In this document: piece after piece, positions 1-5,317 of the stretch
How positions within the stretch are numbered: position 1 is the stretch's first letter
Layout: each line of letters starts with the position of its first letter
Origin: Deltaproteobacteria bacterium
Lineage (GTDB): Bacteria > Myxococcota_A > UBA9160 > SZUA-336
NCBI GenBank assembly: GCA_030673955.1
Contig: DAOVBF010000091.1
Coordinates: forward strand, 1 to 5,826
Reading direction: 5' to 3'
Length of the DNA stretch: 5,826 nucleotides
The notes under the pieces: generated by a model
The model's input: the letters and a program-made list of their open reading frames with translations, nothing else
Told to the model about the DNA's origin: nothing
The model's database searches: none
Made by a program: the position numbers and the translations under genes

Positions 1-83
1 CCTACGGTGGCTCCTCGCTGCTGACCTGCCTGGTCGGGACCGGGCTGCTGATGAATATCTCGATGCGACGCTACGTGTTCTAG
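1..83 (+). CDS. rodA: RodA/FtsW-family cell-shape protein, C-terminal fragment (5' end outside window)
   Basis: Only the last 26 codons are present, read from base 3 to the TAG at 81-83. The peptide opens with YGGSS, continues through a hydrophobic stretch (LLTCLVGTGLLMNIS) and ends MRRYVF. This is the typical end of the last membrane helix in SEDS proteins (RodA, FtsW, SpoVE), where a SYGGSS-type motif precedes the final TM segment. SEDS proteins are membrane glycosyltransferases that polymerise lipid II into peptidoglycan, RodA in elongation and FtsW in division. The short tail with the NISMRR ending looks more like RodA than FtsW, which usually carries a longer cytoplasmic tail. The RodA choice is an inference from 26 residues. 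The family assignment is firmer. Confidence 0.8.
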   Translation, partial: YGGSSLLTCLVGTGLLMNISMRRYVF

Positions 84-110
84 GAACTCTGGGGTGCTCC
101 TCCCGGTTCC
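83..110 (+). other. Imperfect hairpin just after the rodA stop
   Basis: GGAAC at 83-87 can pair with GTTCC at 106-110, with a small inner GGG/CCC pairing around the loop at 95-101. No T-tract follows, so this is not a canonical intrinsic terminator. The right arm (GGTTCC, 105-110) is also perfectly complementary to GGAACC at 136-141, immediately before the next start codon, so two mutually exclusive pairings are possible. Any role in transcription end, mRNA stability or translation of the next gene is inference. Confidence 0.25.
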
Positions 111-129
111 CCGCTAAGGCTGACTTGGA

Positions 130-135
130 TAGAAT
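130..135 (+). promoter_or_regulatory. Candidate -10 element (TAGAAT) for the HAD-phosphatase gene
   Basis: TAGAAT matches the sigma-70 -10 consensus TATAAT at five of six positions and stands out in GC-rich DNA. A weak -35 candidate, TTCCCC at 107-112, lies 17 bases upstream but matches TTGACA at only three positions. The ATG at 142 begins six bases after the element, so transcription from here would give an essentially leaderless mRNA. That fits the lack of a good Shine-Dalgarno sequence before this gene. The gene may instead be read through from rodA. Confidence 0.35.
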
Positions 136-141
136 GGAACC

Positions 142-831
142 ATGCGCCGGGCAAAGCGTTCACGCGTCGGAGTGTTCTTCGACGTGGACAAGACCATCAT
201 CTCGGAAAACTCGGGGACGCTCTACCTGCGGGCGCTCTACGATCGCGGCCAGATCGACTGGCTCACGCTGATTCGCAGCCTCGGTCCCTACCTGCAGTAC
301 AAGCTGAACCTGCTCGACATCGAGCGCTGGACCGAGAAAACCATGCAGCAGCTGAAGGGTCGTAGCGAGCGCACCCTCAGCCGCGAAGCCAACCAGTGGT
401 TCCGTGAGTACGTTCGACCGAAGATCTACGGGGAAGCCGAGGAGCTCGCACGCCAGCACGCGGAGCAGGGACACATCGTCGCGCTGGTTTCGGGAGCAAG
501 CAAGTTCGTGATCCGGCCACTTGCGGCGCACTTAGGCGTGAAGCACATCATGCACACGCACCTCGAGGTGCAGGATGGTCGGTTCACGGGACGCGTGCTC
601 CAACCTATCTGCTTTGGCGAGGGCAAGATCTACTGGGTGCAGCAGCTGATCGAGCAGGAGGGCATCGATCTGGCCAAGAGCTACTTCTACAGCGACTCGA
701 TCACCGATCTGCCCCTGCTCGAAGTTGTCGGACACCCGCAGGTCGTCAACCCCGATCCGCTTCTCTACCGCGAGGCACGGCGGCGCCATTGGCCCGTGCG
801 CTTGTTCCGCGAACCGCTAGCCCGCCAGTAG
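142..831 (+). CDS. HAD-IB family hydrolase (SerB-like phosphatase)
   Basis: This 229-residue protein is a haloacid-dehalogenase-superfamily phosphatase of subclass IB, the group containing phosphoserine phosphatase SerB and CicA-like proteins. All four catalytic motifs are visible. Motif I is DVDKT at 14-18 (nucleophile D14, acid/base D16). Motif II is SGAS at 117-120. The motif III lysine is probably K162 in GEGK. Motif IV is SDSITDLP, with metal-binding D185 and D189. Residues about 25-100 form the helical cap that sets specificity, and the length is normal for the subclass. There is no signal peptide, so it should be cytoplasmic. The substrate cannot be read from sequence: phosphoserine is possible, but this clade is usually annotated as of unknown substrate. 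It follows rodA by 58 bp and overlaps the convergent trxA gene by 15 bp at its 3' end. The ATG at 142 lacks an obvious ribosome binding site, but motif I starts 14 residues in, as expected. Confidence 0.9.
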   Translation: MRRAKRSRVGVFFDVDKTIISENSGTLYLRALYDRGQIDWLTLIRSLGPYLQYKLNLLDIERWTEKTMQQLKGRSERTLSREANQWFREYVRPKIYGEAEELARQHAEQGHIVALVSGASKFVIRPLAAHLGVKHIMHTHLEVQDGRFTGRVLQPICFGEGKIYWVQQLIEQEGIDLAKSYFYSDSITDLPLLEVVGHPQVVNPDPLLYREARRRHWPVRLFREPLARQ

Positions 832-1143
832 TTGATCGATGTGCTCGGAGAGCTTCCGCTTGGGGTGAGCGCCGACGAGAGAGTCGGCGACCTGACCGTT
901 CTTGATAAAAAGCAAGGTCGGCATGGCCCGGATGCTGAGCTTGGCCGTGGTACTCGGATTGGCATCCACGTCCATCTTCGCGACCCGCAGGCGATCACCG
1001 TACTCCGCGGCGAGCTCCTTGATCACTGGCGCCAACGCACGACACGGAGCGCACCACTCCGCCCAGAAGTCGACCAGCACGGGCTTTTCCGACTTTAGGA
1101 CCTCGTCCTCGAAGGTCGCATCGGTGACGTCAATAATCTCCAT
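817..1143 (-). CDS. trxA: Thioredoxin
   Basis: This is a complete 108-residue thioredoxin, the standard length of a single-domain cytoplasmic thioredoxin that reduces protein disulfides with electrons from thioredoxin reductase. The strand/helix boundary LVDFWAEWCAPCRALAP carries redox cysteines C31 and C34. D25 is the buried aspartate (E. coli Asp26). MPT at 74-76 holds the cis-proline P75 that faces the active site. FIKNGQ and the C-terminal helix complete the fold. The active site reads WCAPC rather than the usual WCGPC, so Gly is replaced by Ala between the cysteines. The ATG at 1143 is chosen because MEIIDVTD matches normal thioredoxin N-termini. A GTG one codon upstream (1146-1144) is better spaced from the AGGGAG at about 1158-1153 and is a real alternative. 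The start overlaps the end of the upstream lipoprotein gene by 14 bp, suggesting translational coupling. The 3' end overlaps the HAD gene tail to tail. Confidence 0.96.
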   Translation of the reverse strand: MEIIDVTDATFEDEVLKSEKPVLVDFWAEWCAPCRALAPVIKELAAEYGDRLRVAKMDVDANPSTTAKLSIRAMPTLLFIKNGQVADSLVGAHPKRKLSEHIDQLLAG

Positions 1144-1552
1144 CACGAACGATCTCCCTGGTTTGGAGCGCCAGAGCATACAGTCTGCTGCGCTCTTCCG
1201 CATTTTCTGAGATGCACACGTATGTGGGACGGTTTCCCGAGCGGGAGAGGGCGGCAGCGGTGCGGTAGCCCGCCGGCGCCGTCGAGGCGATGACGAGCAC
1301 GCCGCCCCGTGGAGCCTCCGGCGCTGGAGCCGACCGCTTCGTCTGCTCCGGAAGCCGTCCCGGGGTCGCTTCCAGAGCCTTGCCCGGCCCCGGGGAGTCC
1401 GTCGGAGCGGCCTCCACCACGCTGAGACCGCCCTTGCGAAGCAAGACCTGCGCCTCCTCAGGCGAGACCACGGCAAAGGACCGCTGGGGCGCCGGGCAAC
1501 CGAGGCCGATAAGGAGGGCGGCCCACAGGATGCCAGACGAAAGCCGCCGCAT
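1130..1552 (-). CDS. Putative rhodanese-like lipoprotein lacking the catalytic cysteine
   Basis: This 140-residue protein starts [19 protein letters not shown]: two arginines, a hydrophobic stretch, then C19. That is a plausible lipoprotein signal with cleavage before C19, although the lipobox (GLG-C) is not canonical at -3. The mature part begins [15 protein letters not shown], like the first helix of rhodanese domains. A Pro/Ala-rich linker (about 50-82) follows. Then [20 protein letters not shown] (83-102) and a YVCI strand sit where rhodaneses have the active-site loop and its following helix and strand. The catalytic Cys loop is replaced by ASTAPAG, so sulfurtransferase activity is unlikely. 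The rhodanese resemblance is my inference from pattern and could be wrong. The ATG at 1552 is chosen because longer in-frame starts run through the divergent spacer and antisense to the macrodomain gene. The stop overlaps the trxA start by 14 bp, which links it to redox or envelope thiol functions. Confidence 0.6.
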   Translation of the reverse strand: MRRLSSGILWAALLIGLGCPAPQRSFAVVSPEEAQVLLRKGGLSVVEAAPTDSPGPGKALEATPGRLPEQTKRSAPAPEAPRGGVLVIASTAPAGYRTAAALSRSGNRPTYVCISENAEERSRLYALALQTREIVRDGDY

Positions 1553-1790
1553 GCGGCCCGATTCTAACAGAGCCCTGGCGCCGCCGCCGTTGGGAAGCTT
1601 GCCTCGCCAGCATCGGGCGGCGAAGATGTTGGGACGGCGACCGGGAATAAGCGCCGGCGGCCGGTCCCGCGTGCCAGGAAGTGGTGCCCCTAGCGCCGGG
1701 GTGCTACCCGCGCGATTGGTTTCGAGCGGTGAAGCGCGTGGGGCGCCGTCATGGAGCGCGGGGGCTGCGGCCTGCCGCCGAGGGATGCCG
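1553..1790. other. Divergent intergenic spacer
   Basis: These 238 GC-rich bases separate the leftward lipoprotein-trxA unit from the rightward macrodomain-hem operon. They must hold promoters for both. Only the leftward extended -10 near 1561-1569 is recognisable, and I see no good -35/-10 pair for the rightward operon. A modest stem is possible between GTGCCCC (1684-1690) and GGGGTGC (1698-1704), with two G-T wobbles and no T-tract. An open reading frame in the macrodomain frame runs through the whole spacer, but it has neither protein-like composition nor a supported start. No tRNA, repeat or clear operator is seen. Confidence 0.5.
1561..1569 (-). promoter_or_regulatory. Candidate extended -10 promoter element for the lipoprotein-trxA unit
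   Basis: On the minus strand this reads TGTTAGAAT, a TGn extension followed by TAGAAT, which is five of six matches to TATAAT. No convincing -35 hexamer is present at 16-18 bases, as is common for extended -10 promoters. The lipoprotein ATG lies eight bases downstream, so the transcript would have little or no 5' leader. The same hexamer occupies almost the same place before the HAD gene. Confidence 0.4.
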
Positions 1791-2327
1791 ATGGGCCGAA
1801 TTCGTGTGGTCGAGGGAGACATCACCCGAGCGGAGGTGGATGCGATCGTGAACGCGGCCAATACCGAACTCAAGCTCGGGAGCGGCGTTGCCGGCGCGAT
1901 CCGGGAGCGAGGTGGACCTTCCATTCAGGAGGAGTGTGACCGGCTGGCGCCCGTCGCCCTCGGCGAAGCCGTCATCACCGGTGCGGGTCAGCTGCCGGCT
2001 CGCTACGTCATCCACGCGGCGAGCATGGATCCTGGGAGTCCCACGACAGAGGAGGCGCTGCGCGCGGTCACGCGCCGGTGTTTGGAGCTCTCGCGGGAGC
2101 GGGGACTCCGGTCCGTCGCGTTTCCCGCGATCGGAACCGGAGTCGGGGGCCTCTCTGTCCAGGGCTGCGCCGAGGTCATACTGGACGAAGCCCGGAAGCA
2201 CATCGAGGGAGAGACCTCCCTCGAGGAGATCCGCTTCGTCCTCTTCGGGGAGCCCGCGTATCGCGTGTTCGAGCAGGTCGACGACGCCGTGCGAATCCGG
2301 GCCCAGATGGAGAAGCTCAGACGATGA
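1791..2327 (+). CDS. Macrodomain protein (ADP-ribose-binding, Af1521/A1pp type)
   Basis: This is a stand-alone macrodomain of 178 residues. The fold's signature elements occur in order: VVEGDIT at 6-12 (D10 expected to contact the adenine), [20 protein letters not shown] at 16-35 (N24 and the glycine-rich catalytic/ribose loop), GEAVITGAG at 58-66, YVIHAAS at 72-78, and the diphosphate loop [10 protein letters not shown] at 111-120. It resembles thermophile-type macrodomain proteins more than MacroD/YmdB, because the GGGVD loop of MacroD reads GSGVA here. Macrodomains bind ADP-ribose and related nucleotides, and some remove ADP-ribose from proteins or nucleic acids. Activity cannot be decided from sequence. 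The ATG at 1791 is chosen over the in-frame ATG at 1785 because AGGG at 1781-1784 lies six bases before it and the domain starts immediately. It is the first gene of the apparent tetrapyrrole operon, and its stop overlaps an 8-codon mini-ORF leading to the next gene. Confidence 0.93.
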   Translation: MGRIRVVEGDITRAEVDAIVNAANTELKLGSGVAGAIRERGGPSIQEECDRLAPVALGEAVITGAGQLPARYVIHAASMDPGSPTTEEALRAVTRRCLELSRERGLRSVAFPAIGTGVGGLSVQGCAEVILDEARKHIEGETSLEEIRFVLFGEPAYRVFEQVDDAVRIRAQMEKLRR

Positions 2328-2350
2328 GCGTCCGCCGGGATCTGCCATGA
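2324..2350 (+). other. Eight-codon mini-ORF bridging macrodomain and HemX-like genes
   Basis: An ATG at 2324 forms an ATGA overlap with the macrodomain stop (TGA 2325-2327). It reads MSVRRDLP and ends at TGA 2348-2350, which itself forms an ATGA overlap with the ATG of the next gene (2347-2349). A weak GGAGA lies ten bases before the first ATG. The arrangement could relay ribosomes from the macrodomain gene to the membrane-protein gene, or it could be chance. A peptide function is not claimed. Confidence 0.3.
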
Positions 2351-3138
2351 CGCACCTGGCGTGTGAACTCGCCGCGGCGCTCTATCTTGCGGCGTGGGTG
2401 GTCGGCGCGCTGACCGGGACGGAGGGGCGCGGAGCACGCGGCGTCGTCTGGTTGCTGGGCGTGGGCGCCCTGCTCCACGCCGTCGGCTTCGTTGACTTGC
2501 ATCGTCAGACGCCAGTCGTGCCGCTGGAAAGCTTCCCGGCTGCACTCTCCCTGATCGCCTGGCTGACCGTCGTTGCGTACCTGTTCTCGCTCGGGATCGC
2601 CCGGATCCGCGCGGTGGGGGCCTGGGTGGGGGGCGTTGCCGGGGTGATCACGCTCCTCGCGGAGCTGGCGCTGCGCTGGGTGCAGCCGACCGTCCCGGGG
2701 CCGCAGAGCGGTGGGGCCTGGTCCCACGCACACGTCCTGCTCTCGACGGCGGGATTCAGTCTGCTTGCCCTCGCGAGTCTGGCGGGTCTCGCGTATCTCA
2801 CCAAGGAACGGGAGCTGAAGTACAAGCGCCGTCCCCGTTTCGTGCTGCCCTCTCTGGAGGGTCTCGACCGATTCGAGCACCTCAGCCTGAGCCTCGGGTT
2901 CCCACTCCTCTCGCTGGGTGTTGTCACGGGATTCGTCTGGTGTGCGGACCGGGGCGAGAGCCCCTGGACGGGCCATACCCTCTGGTTGCTGGGTGCGTGG
3001 GCCGTCTACCTGCTCCCCGTCGGCCGCCGCGTCGTGCGGCAGCAGCGGGGCCGCCTGCCGGCGCGTGGCGTGGTGCTGGGCTTCGTCGTGCTGACGTTCT
3101 CCTACATCGGAGTCCGCCTGCTGGGGACGGGCGCATGA
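2347..3138 (+). CDS. HemX/CcsA-family cytochrome c assembly-like membrane protein
   Basis: This 263-residue integral membrane protein has about eight hydrophobic segments, near residues 5-23, 32-50, 65-85, 92-110, 128-150, 183-200, 209-227 and 241-260. Family hallmarks are the HAHVLLSTAGF segment (H127, H129), the helix ending GLAYLTKERELKYKRR, and LGFPLLSLGVVTGFVW. All match the cytochrome_C_asm family (CcsA/ResC, CcmC, HemX). The WxWDPKExW heme-binding motif expected after TGFVW is not recognisable, since the segment reads GESPWTGHTLW. The family's usual late histidine near the C-terminus is also absent. It therefore looks closer to HemX, which in Bacillus subtilis influences glutamyl-tRNA reductase level, than to a full cytochrome c synthetase. 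The ATG at 2347 has GGGA six bases upstream. The end overlaps the hemA start by four bases (ATGA), consistent with a role coupled to HemA. Confidence 0.85.
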   Translation: MTHLACELAAALYLAAWVVGALTGTEGRGARGVVWLLGVGALLHAVGFVDLHRQTPVVPLESFPAALSLIAWLTVVAYLFSLGIARIRAVGAWVGGVAGVITLLAELALRWVQPTVPGPQSGGAWSHAHVLLSTAGFSLLALASLAGLAYLTKERELKYKRRPRFVLPSLEGLDRFEHLSLSLGFPLLSLGVVTGFVWCADRGESPWTGHTLWLLGAWAVYLLPVGRRVVRQQRGRLPARGVVLGFVVLTFSYIGVRLLGTGA

Positions 3139-4412
3139 ACCTGCTACTGGTCGGTCTGAACCATCGGACTACGCCTGTGGCGATTCGCGAGCGCTACGCC
3201 GTGGCGCCGTCCGAGTTCGGCGGTCTCAACGAGAAGCTGGCACGCAGCCCCGATATCGACGAGGTCGTCCTCATCTCCACCTGTAACCGGACGGAGCTGC
3301 TGGCGGTCTCGCGAGCGCAGGAGTCGGCTCTGGAGTGTCTGCACGCGTTCCTCCGCCACGAGCTGGGGGACGGGAGCGCGGGACCCTCGCACATCTACGA
3401 GCTGCGGGATGCCGATGTCGTGATGCACCTCTTTCGCGTGGCGGCCAGCCTGGATTCAATGGTACTGGGCGAGGCGCAGATCCTGGGGCAGATCAAGGCG
3501 GCGTATCGCGCGGGCGTAGCGGGGCGCAGCGTCGGTCCGATCCTGAACCGGCTCCTCCAGACCGCCTTTCGAGCCGCTAAGCGTGTTCGCAGCGAGACGG
3601 GGCTGGGCGCGTCTTCGGTCTCGCTTGCTCGTGTAGGGGTCCAGCTCGCCCGCGAGCTCTTTGAGTCCCTCGACGGGAAGACGGCGCTTCTGATCGGCGC
3701 CGGGGAGATGGCGGAGTCGGCCCTGCGGGGACTTCAAGATGCGGGGGTCGAGAGCGTCGTTGTATTGAGCCGCACGCTGGAGTCCGCGACCCGACTGGCG
3801 AAACGACTGTCTGGCCGACCGGCGAGCTTGGAGGCCCTGCAGACGGAGCTGGGCACGGCGTCCGTCGCCATCAGCTCCGTTCAGGTCGATCGTCCGATCC
3901 TGGGGCCTGCGGATCTCGAGGGGGCAATGCAGGCGCGCCGAGGGCGCCCCCTGCTCCTCGTGGACCTCGGAGTCCCGCGTAACGTGGACTCCGCCGTCAA
4001 CGAGATCGAGAACGTCTATCTCTACGACCTCGATGATTTGGAGGAGGTCGCCGAGCGCGGCCGTGCTCAGCGTGGGGCTGCGGTCGAACCGGCCCTCGCG
4101 ATTCTTTCCCGTGAGCGGGATCGCTTCGAGGCCTGGCGAGCGCACCTACCCCTGATCCCGACGATACGCGAGCTCGTGAATCACGCGAATCATCTGGCCA
4201 AGCTGGAGGTCCGCAGAGTTGCACCGGACCTCGAGGATGCGTCGCCCGCTCGCCAGGAGGTCTTGGAGCGTGTGGCCGAGGGGATTGTGGCGAAGCTGCT
4301 GCATCGGCCGCTCGAGTGTCTTCGAGCGGAGAGCGAGGAGGGCGGGGGGCCCTACTACGCCGAAGCACTTCGACGCCTCTTCGGGCTCGAGCTGGAGGAC
4401 GACGAGGAGTGA
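3135..4412 (+). CDS. hemA: Glutamyl-tRNA reductase
   Basis: HemA reduces glutamate on Glu-tRNA to glutamate-1-semialdehyde with NADPH, the first committed step of the C5 route to tetrapyrroles. The 425-residue length is typical. The N-terminal catalytic domain has GLNHRTTPVAIRER (7-20) and LISTCNRTEL (46-55) with the thioester-forming C50, then HLFRVAASLDSMVLGEAQIL (98-117). The NADPH-binding domain has LLIGAGEMAESAL (185-197), AISSV (245-249) and LLLVDLGVPRNVD (273-285). The C-terminal helical dimerisation domain covers about 320-420, includes VAKLLHRPLE, and ends in an acidic EDDEE tail. The ATG at 3135 overlaps the previous stop as ATGA and has GGGGA shortly upstream. Its own stop overlaps the hemC start. 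No defect is seen in the key residues. Confidence 0.98.
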   Translation: MNLLLVGLNHRTTPVAIRERYAVAPSEFGGLNEKLARSPDIDEVVLISTCNRTELLAVSRAQESALECLHAFLRHELGDGSAGPSHIYELRDADVVMHLFRVAASLDSMVLGEAQILGQIKAAYRAGVAGRSVGPILNRLLQTAFRAAKRVRSETGLGASSVSLARVGVQLARELFESLDGKTALLIGAGEMAESALRGLQDAGVESVVVLSRTLESATRLAKRLSGRPASLEALQTELGTASVAISSVQVDRPILGPADLEGAMQARRGRPLLLVDLGVPRNVDSAVNEIENVYLYDLDDLEEVAERGRAQRGAAVEPALAILSRERDRFEAWRAHLPLIPTIRELVNHANHLAKLEVRRVAPDLEDASPARQEVLERVAEGIVAKLLHRPLECLRAESEEGGGPYYAEALRRLFGLELEDDEE

Positions 4413-5317
4413 CGTTGCTTCGTCTGGGAACACGCGGAAGCGAGCTGGCCATCGCGCAGGCGGAGCGGGTCGCCAATCTGCTCCGGGGACTGGGCCACGA
4501 GGTGGCGCTCGTCAAGATCGAGACCAGCGGAGATCGGCTCAAGGGCCCGCTCTCCAAGGTCGGAGGTAAGGGCCTCTGGCTGCGTGAGATCGAAGACGCA
4601 CTGCTCAACGCTACGATCGACATCGCGGTCCACAGCGGCAAAGACATGCCCGTGGAGCTGGCTGAGGGGCTCACCGTCGGTGCATATCCCGAGCGCGAAG
4701 ACCCGCGAGACGTTTTCATCGGAGCCCCCGGACGGCGCTTCGCCGCCCTGCCCCCCGGCAGCCGGGTGGGTACCGGCAGCCTGCGCCGCATCGCGCTCTT
4801 GAAGTGCTTGCGCCCGGACCTCGAGCCCGTGCCCCTGCGTGGCAACGTCCCCACACGACTGGCCAAGATCGAGACGATGGGTCTGGACGGCGTCCTCCTC
4901 GCTGCGGCGGGCCTGATCCGGTTGGGCCTCGACGAGCAGATCCTCGATCCACTCGATCCGGAACGTTACATCCCCGCCGGCGGCCAGGGCGCCCTCGCCG
5001 TCGAGTTGCGCATCGACGACGAGGAGGTGCAGCAGATCATCGCGCAGATCGATGATCGGGATGTCGCCGCGCAGGTGCGCGCGGAGCGCGCCTTCCTATT
5101 CGAGATCGGAGCTGACTGCCACACGCCCGTGGCGGTGCACGCCACGATCCACGGCGTGCGGCTGCGACTGCGGGCGCTGGTGCTCTCTCCCGACGGCGAC
5201 GAGCGGATCGAGGGCTCGGCCGAGGGGGAGCTGCGTGCCCCGGAGACGCTCGGGGTGACATTGGGCCGGGAGCTCTTGCAGCGCGGTGCCCGGCGCATTC
5301 TCGAGGCATGCGTGTGA
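4409..5317 (+). CDS. hemC: Porphobilinogen deaminase (hydroxymethylbilane synthase)
   Basis: HemC condenses four porphobilinogen units into hydroxymethylbilane, growing the chain on a dipyrromethane cofactor bound to a cysteine. The protein has 302 residues, which is usual. Motifs are LGTRGSELAIAQAE (6-19), ETSGDR (38-43), GGKGLW (52-57), AVHSGKDMP (73-81) with catalytic D79, VGTGSLRR (120-127), RGNVPTRL (144-151), PAGGQGALAVE (189-199) and ERAFLFEIGADCHTPV (226-241) with cofactor cysteine C237. Two conserved motifs differ from the common form: HS-G-KD where Leu/Met is usual, and GTGS where GTSS is usual. The key charged residues are kept. The GTG at 4409 is chosen because it overlaps the hemA stop as GTGA and has GGAGG ten bases upstream. 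A TTG at 4415, with GAGGAG directly before it, would give the more usual MLRLGTRGS start and cannot be excluded. The gene lies between hemA and cobA, as in many C5-pathway operons. Confidence 0.97.
   Translation: MTLLRLGTRGSELAIAQAERVANLLRGLGHEVALVKIETSGDRLKGPLSKVGGKGLWLREIEDALLNATIDIAVHSGKDMPVELAEGLTVGAYPEREDPRDVFIGAPGRRFAALPPGSRVGTGSLRRIALLKCLRPDLEPVPLRGNVPTRLAKIETMGLDGVLLAAAGLIRLGLDEQILDPLDPERYIPAGGQGALAVELRIDDEEVQQIIAQIDDRDVAAQVRAERAFLFEIGADCHTPVAVHATIHGVRLRLRALVLSPDGDERIEGSAEGELRAPETLGVTLGRELLQRGARRILEACV

Noticed and set aside
1144..1476. N-terminal extension of the thioredoxin frame to 1476
   Set aside because: The added sequence is Arg-rich and lies entirely within the lipoprotein gene in another frame. 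Thioredoxin has its normal length from 1143.
1684..1704. Stem-loop in the divergent spacer as a terminator or operator
   Set aside because: The stem has only seven pairs including two G-T wobbles, no T-tract follows, and such stems are frequent by chance in GC-rich DNA.
1290..1790. Long N-terminal extension of the macrodomain frame (starts from 1290)
   Set aside because: It reads antisense to the lipoprotein gene and through the spacer with low-complexity Arg/Ala/Pro-rich composition. The macrodomain begins right after the ATG at 1791, which has a suitable ribosome binding site.
1553..1924. N-terminal extension of the minus-strand lipoprotein frame up to 1924
   Set aside because: It runs antisense to the start of the macrodomain gene and would bury the clear signal peptide that starts at the ATG at 1552.
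1888..2346. Extension of the HemX-like frame upstream to 1888
   Set aside because: It is Ser/Arg-rich shadow sequence over the macrodomain gene. The hydrophobic protein begins at the ATG at 2347.
3997..4866. 289-codon minus-strand open frame opposite hemA/hemC
   Set aside because: It is Arg/Pro/Ser-rich, typical of antisense frames in GC-rich DNA, and opposes two strongly conserved genes. The same applies to the other long antisense frames at 2317-2976, 3456-4145 and 4966-5778.
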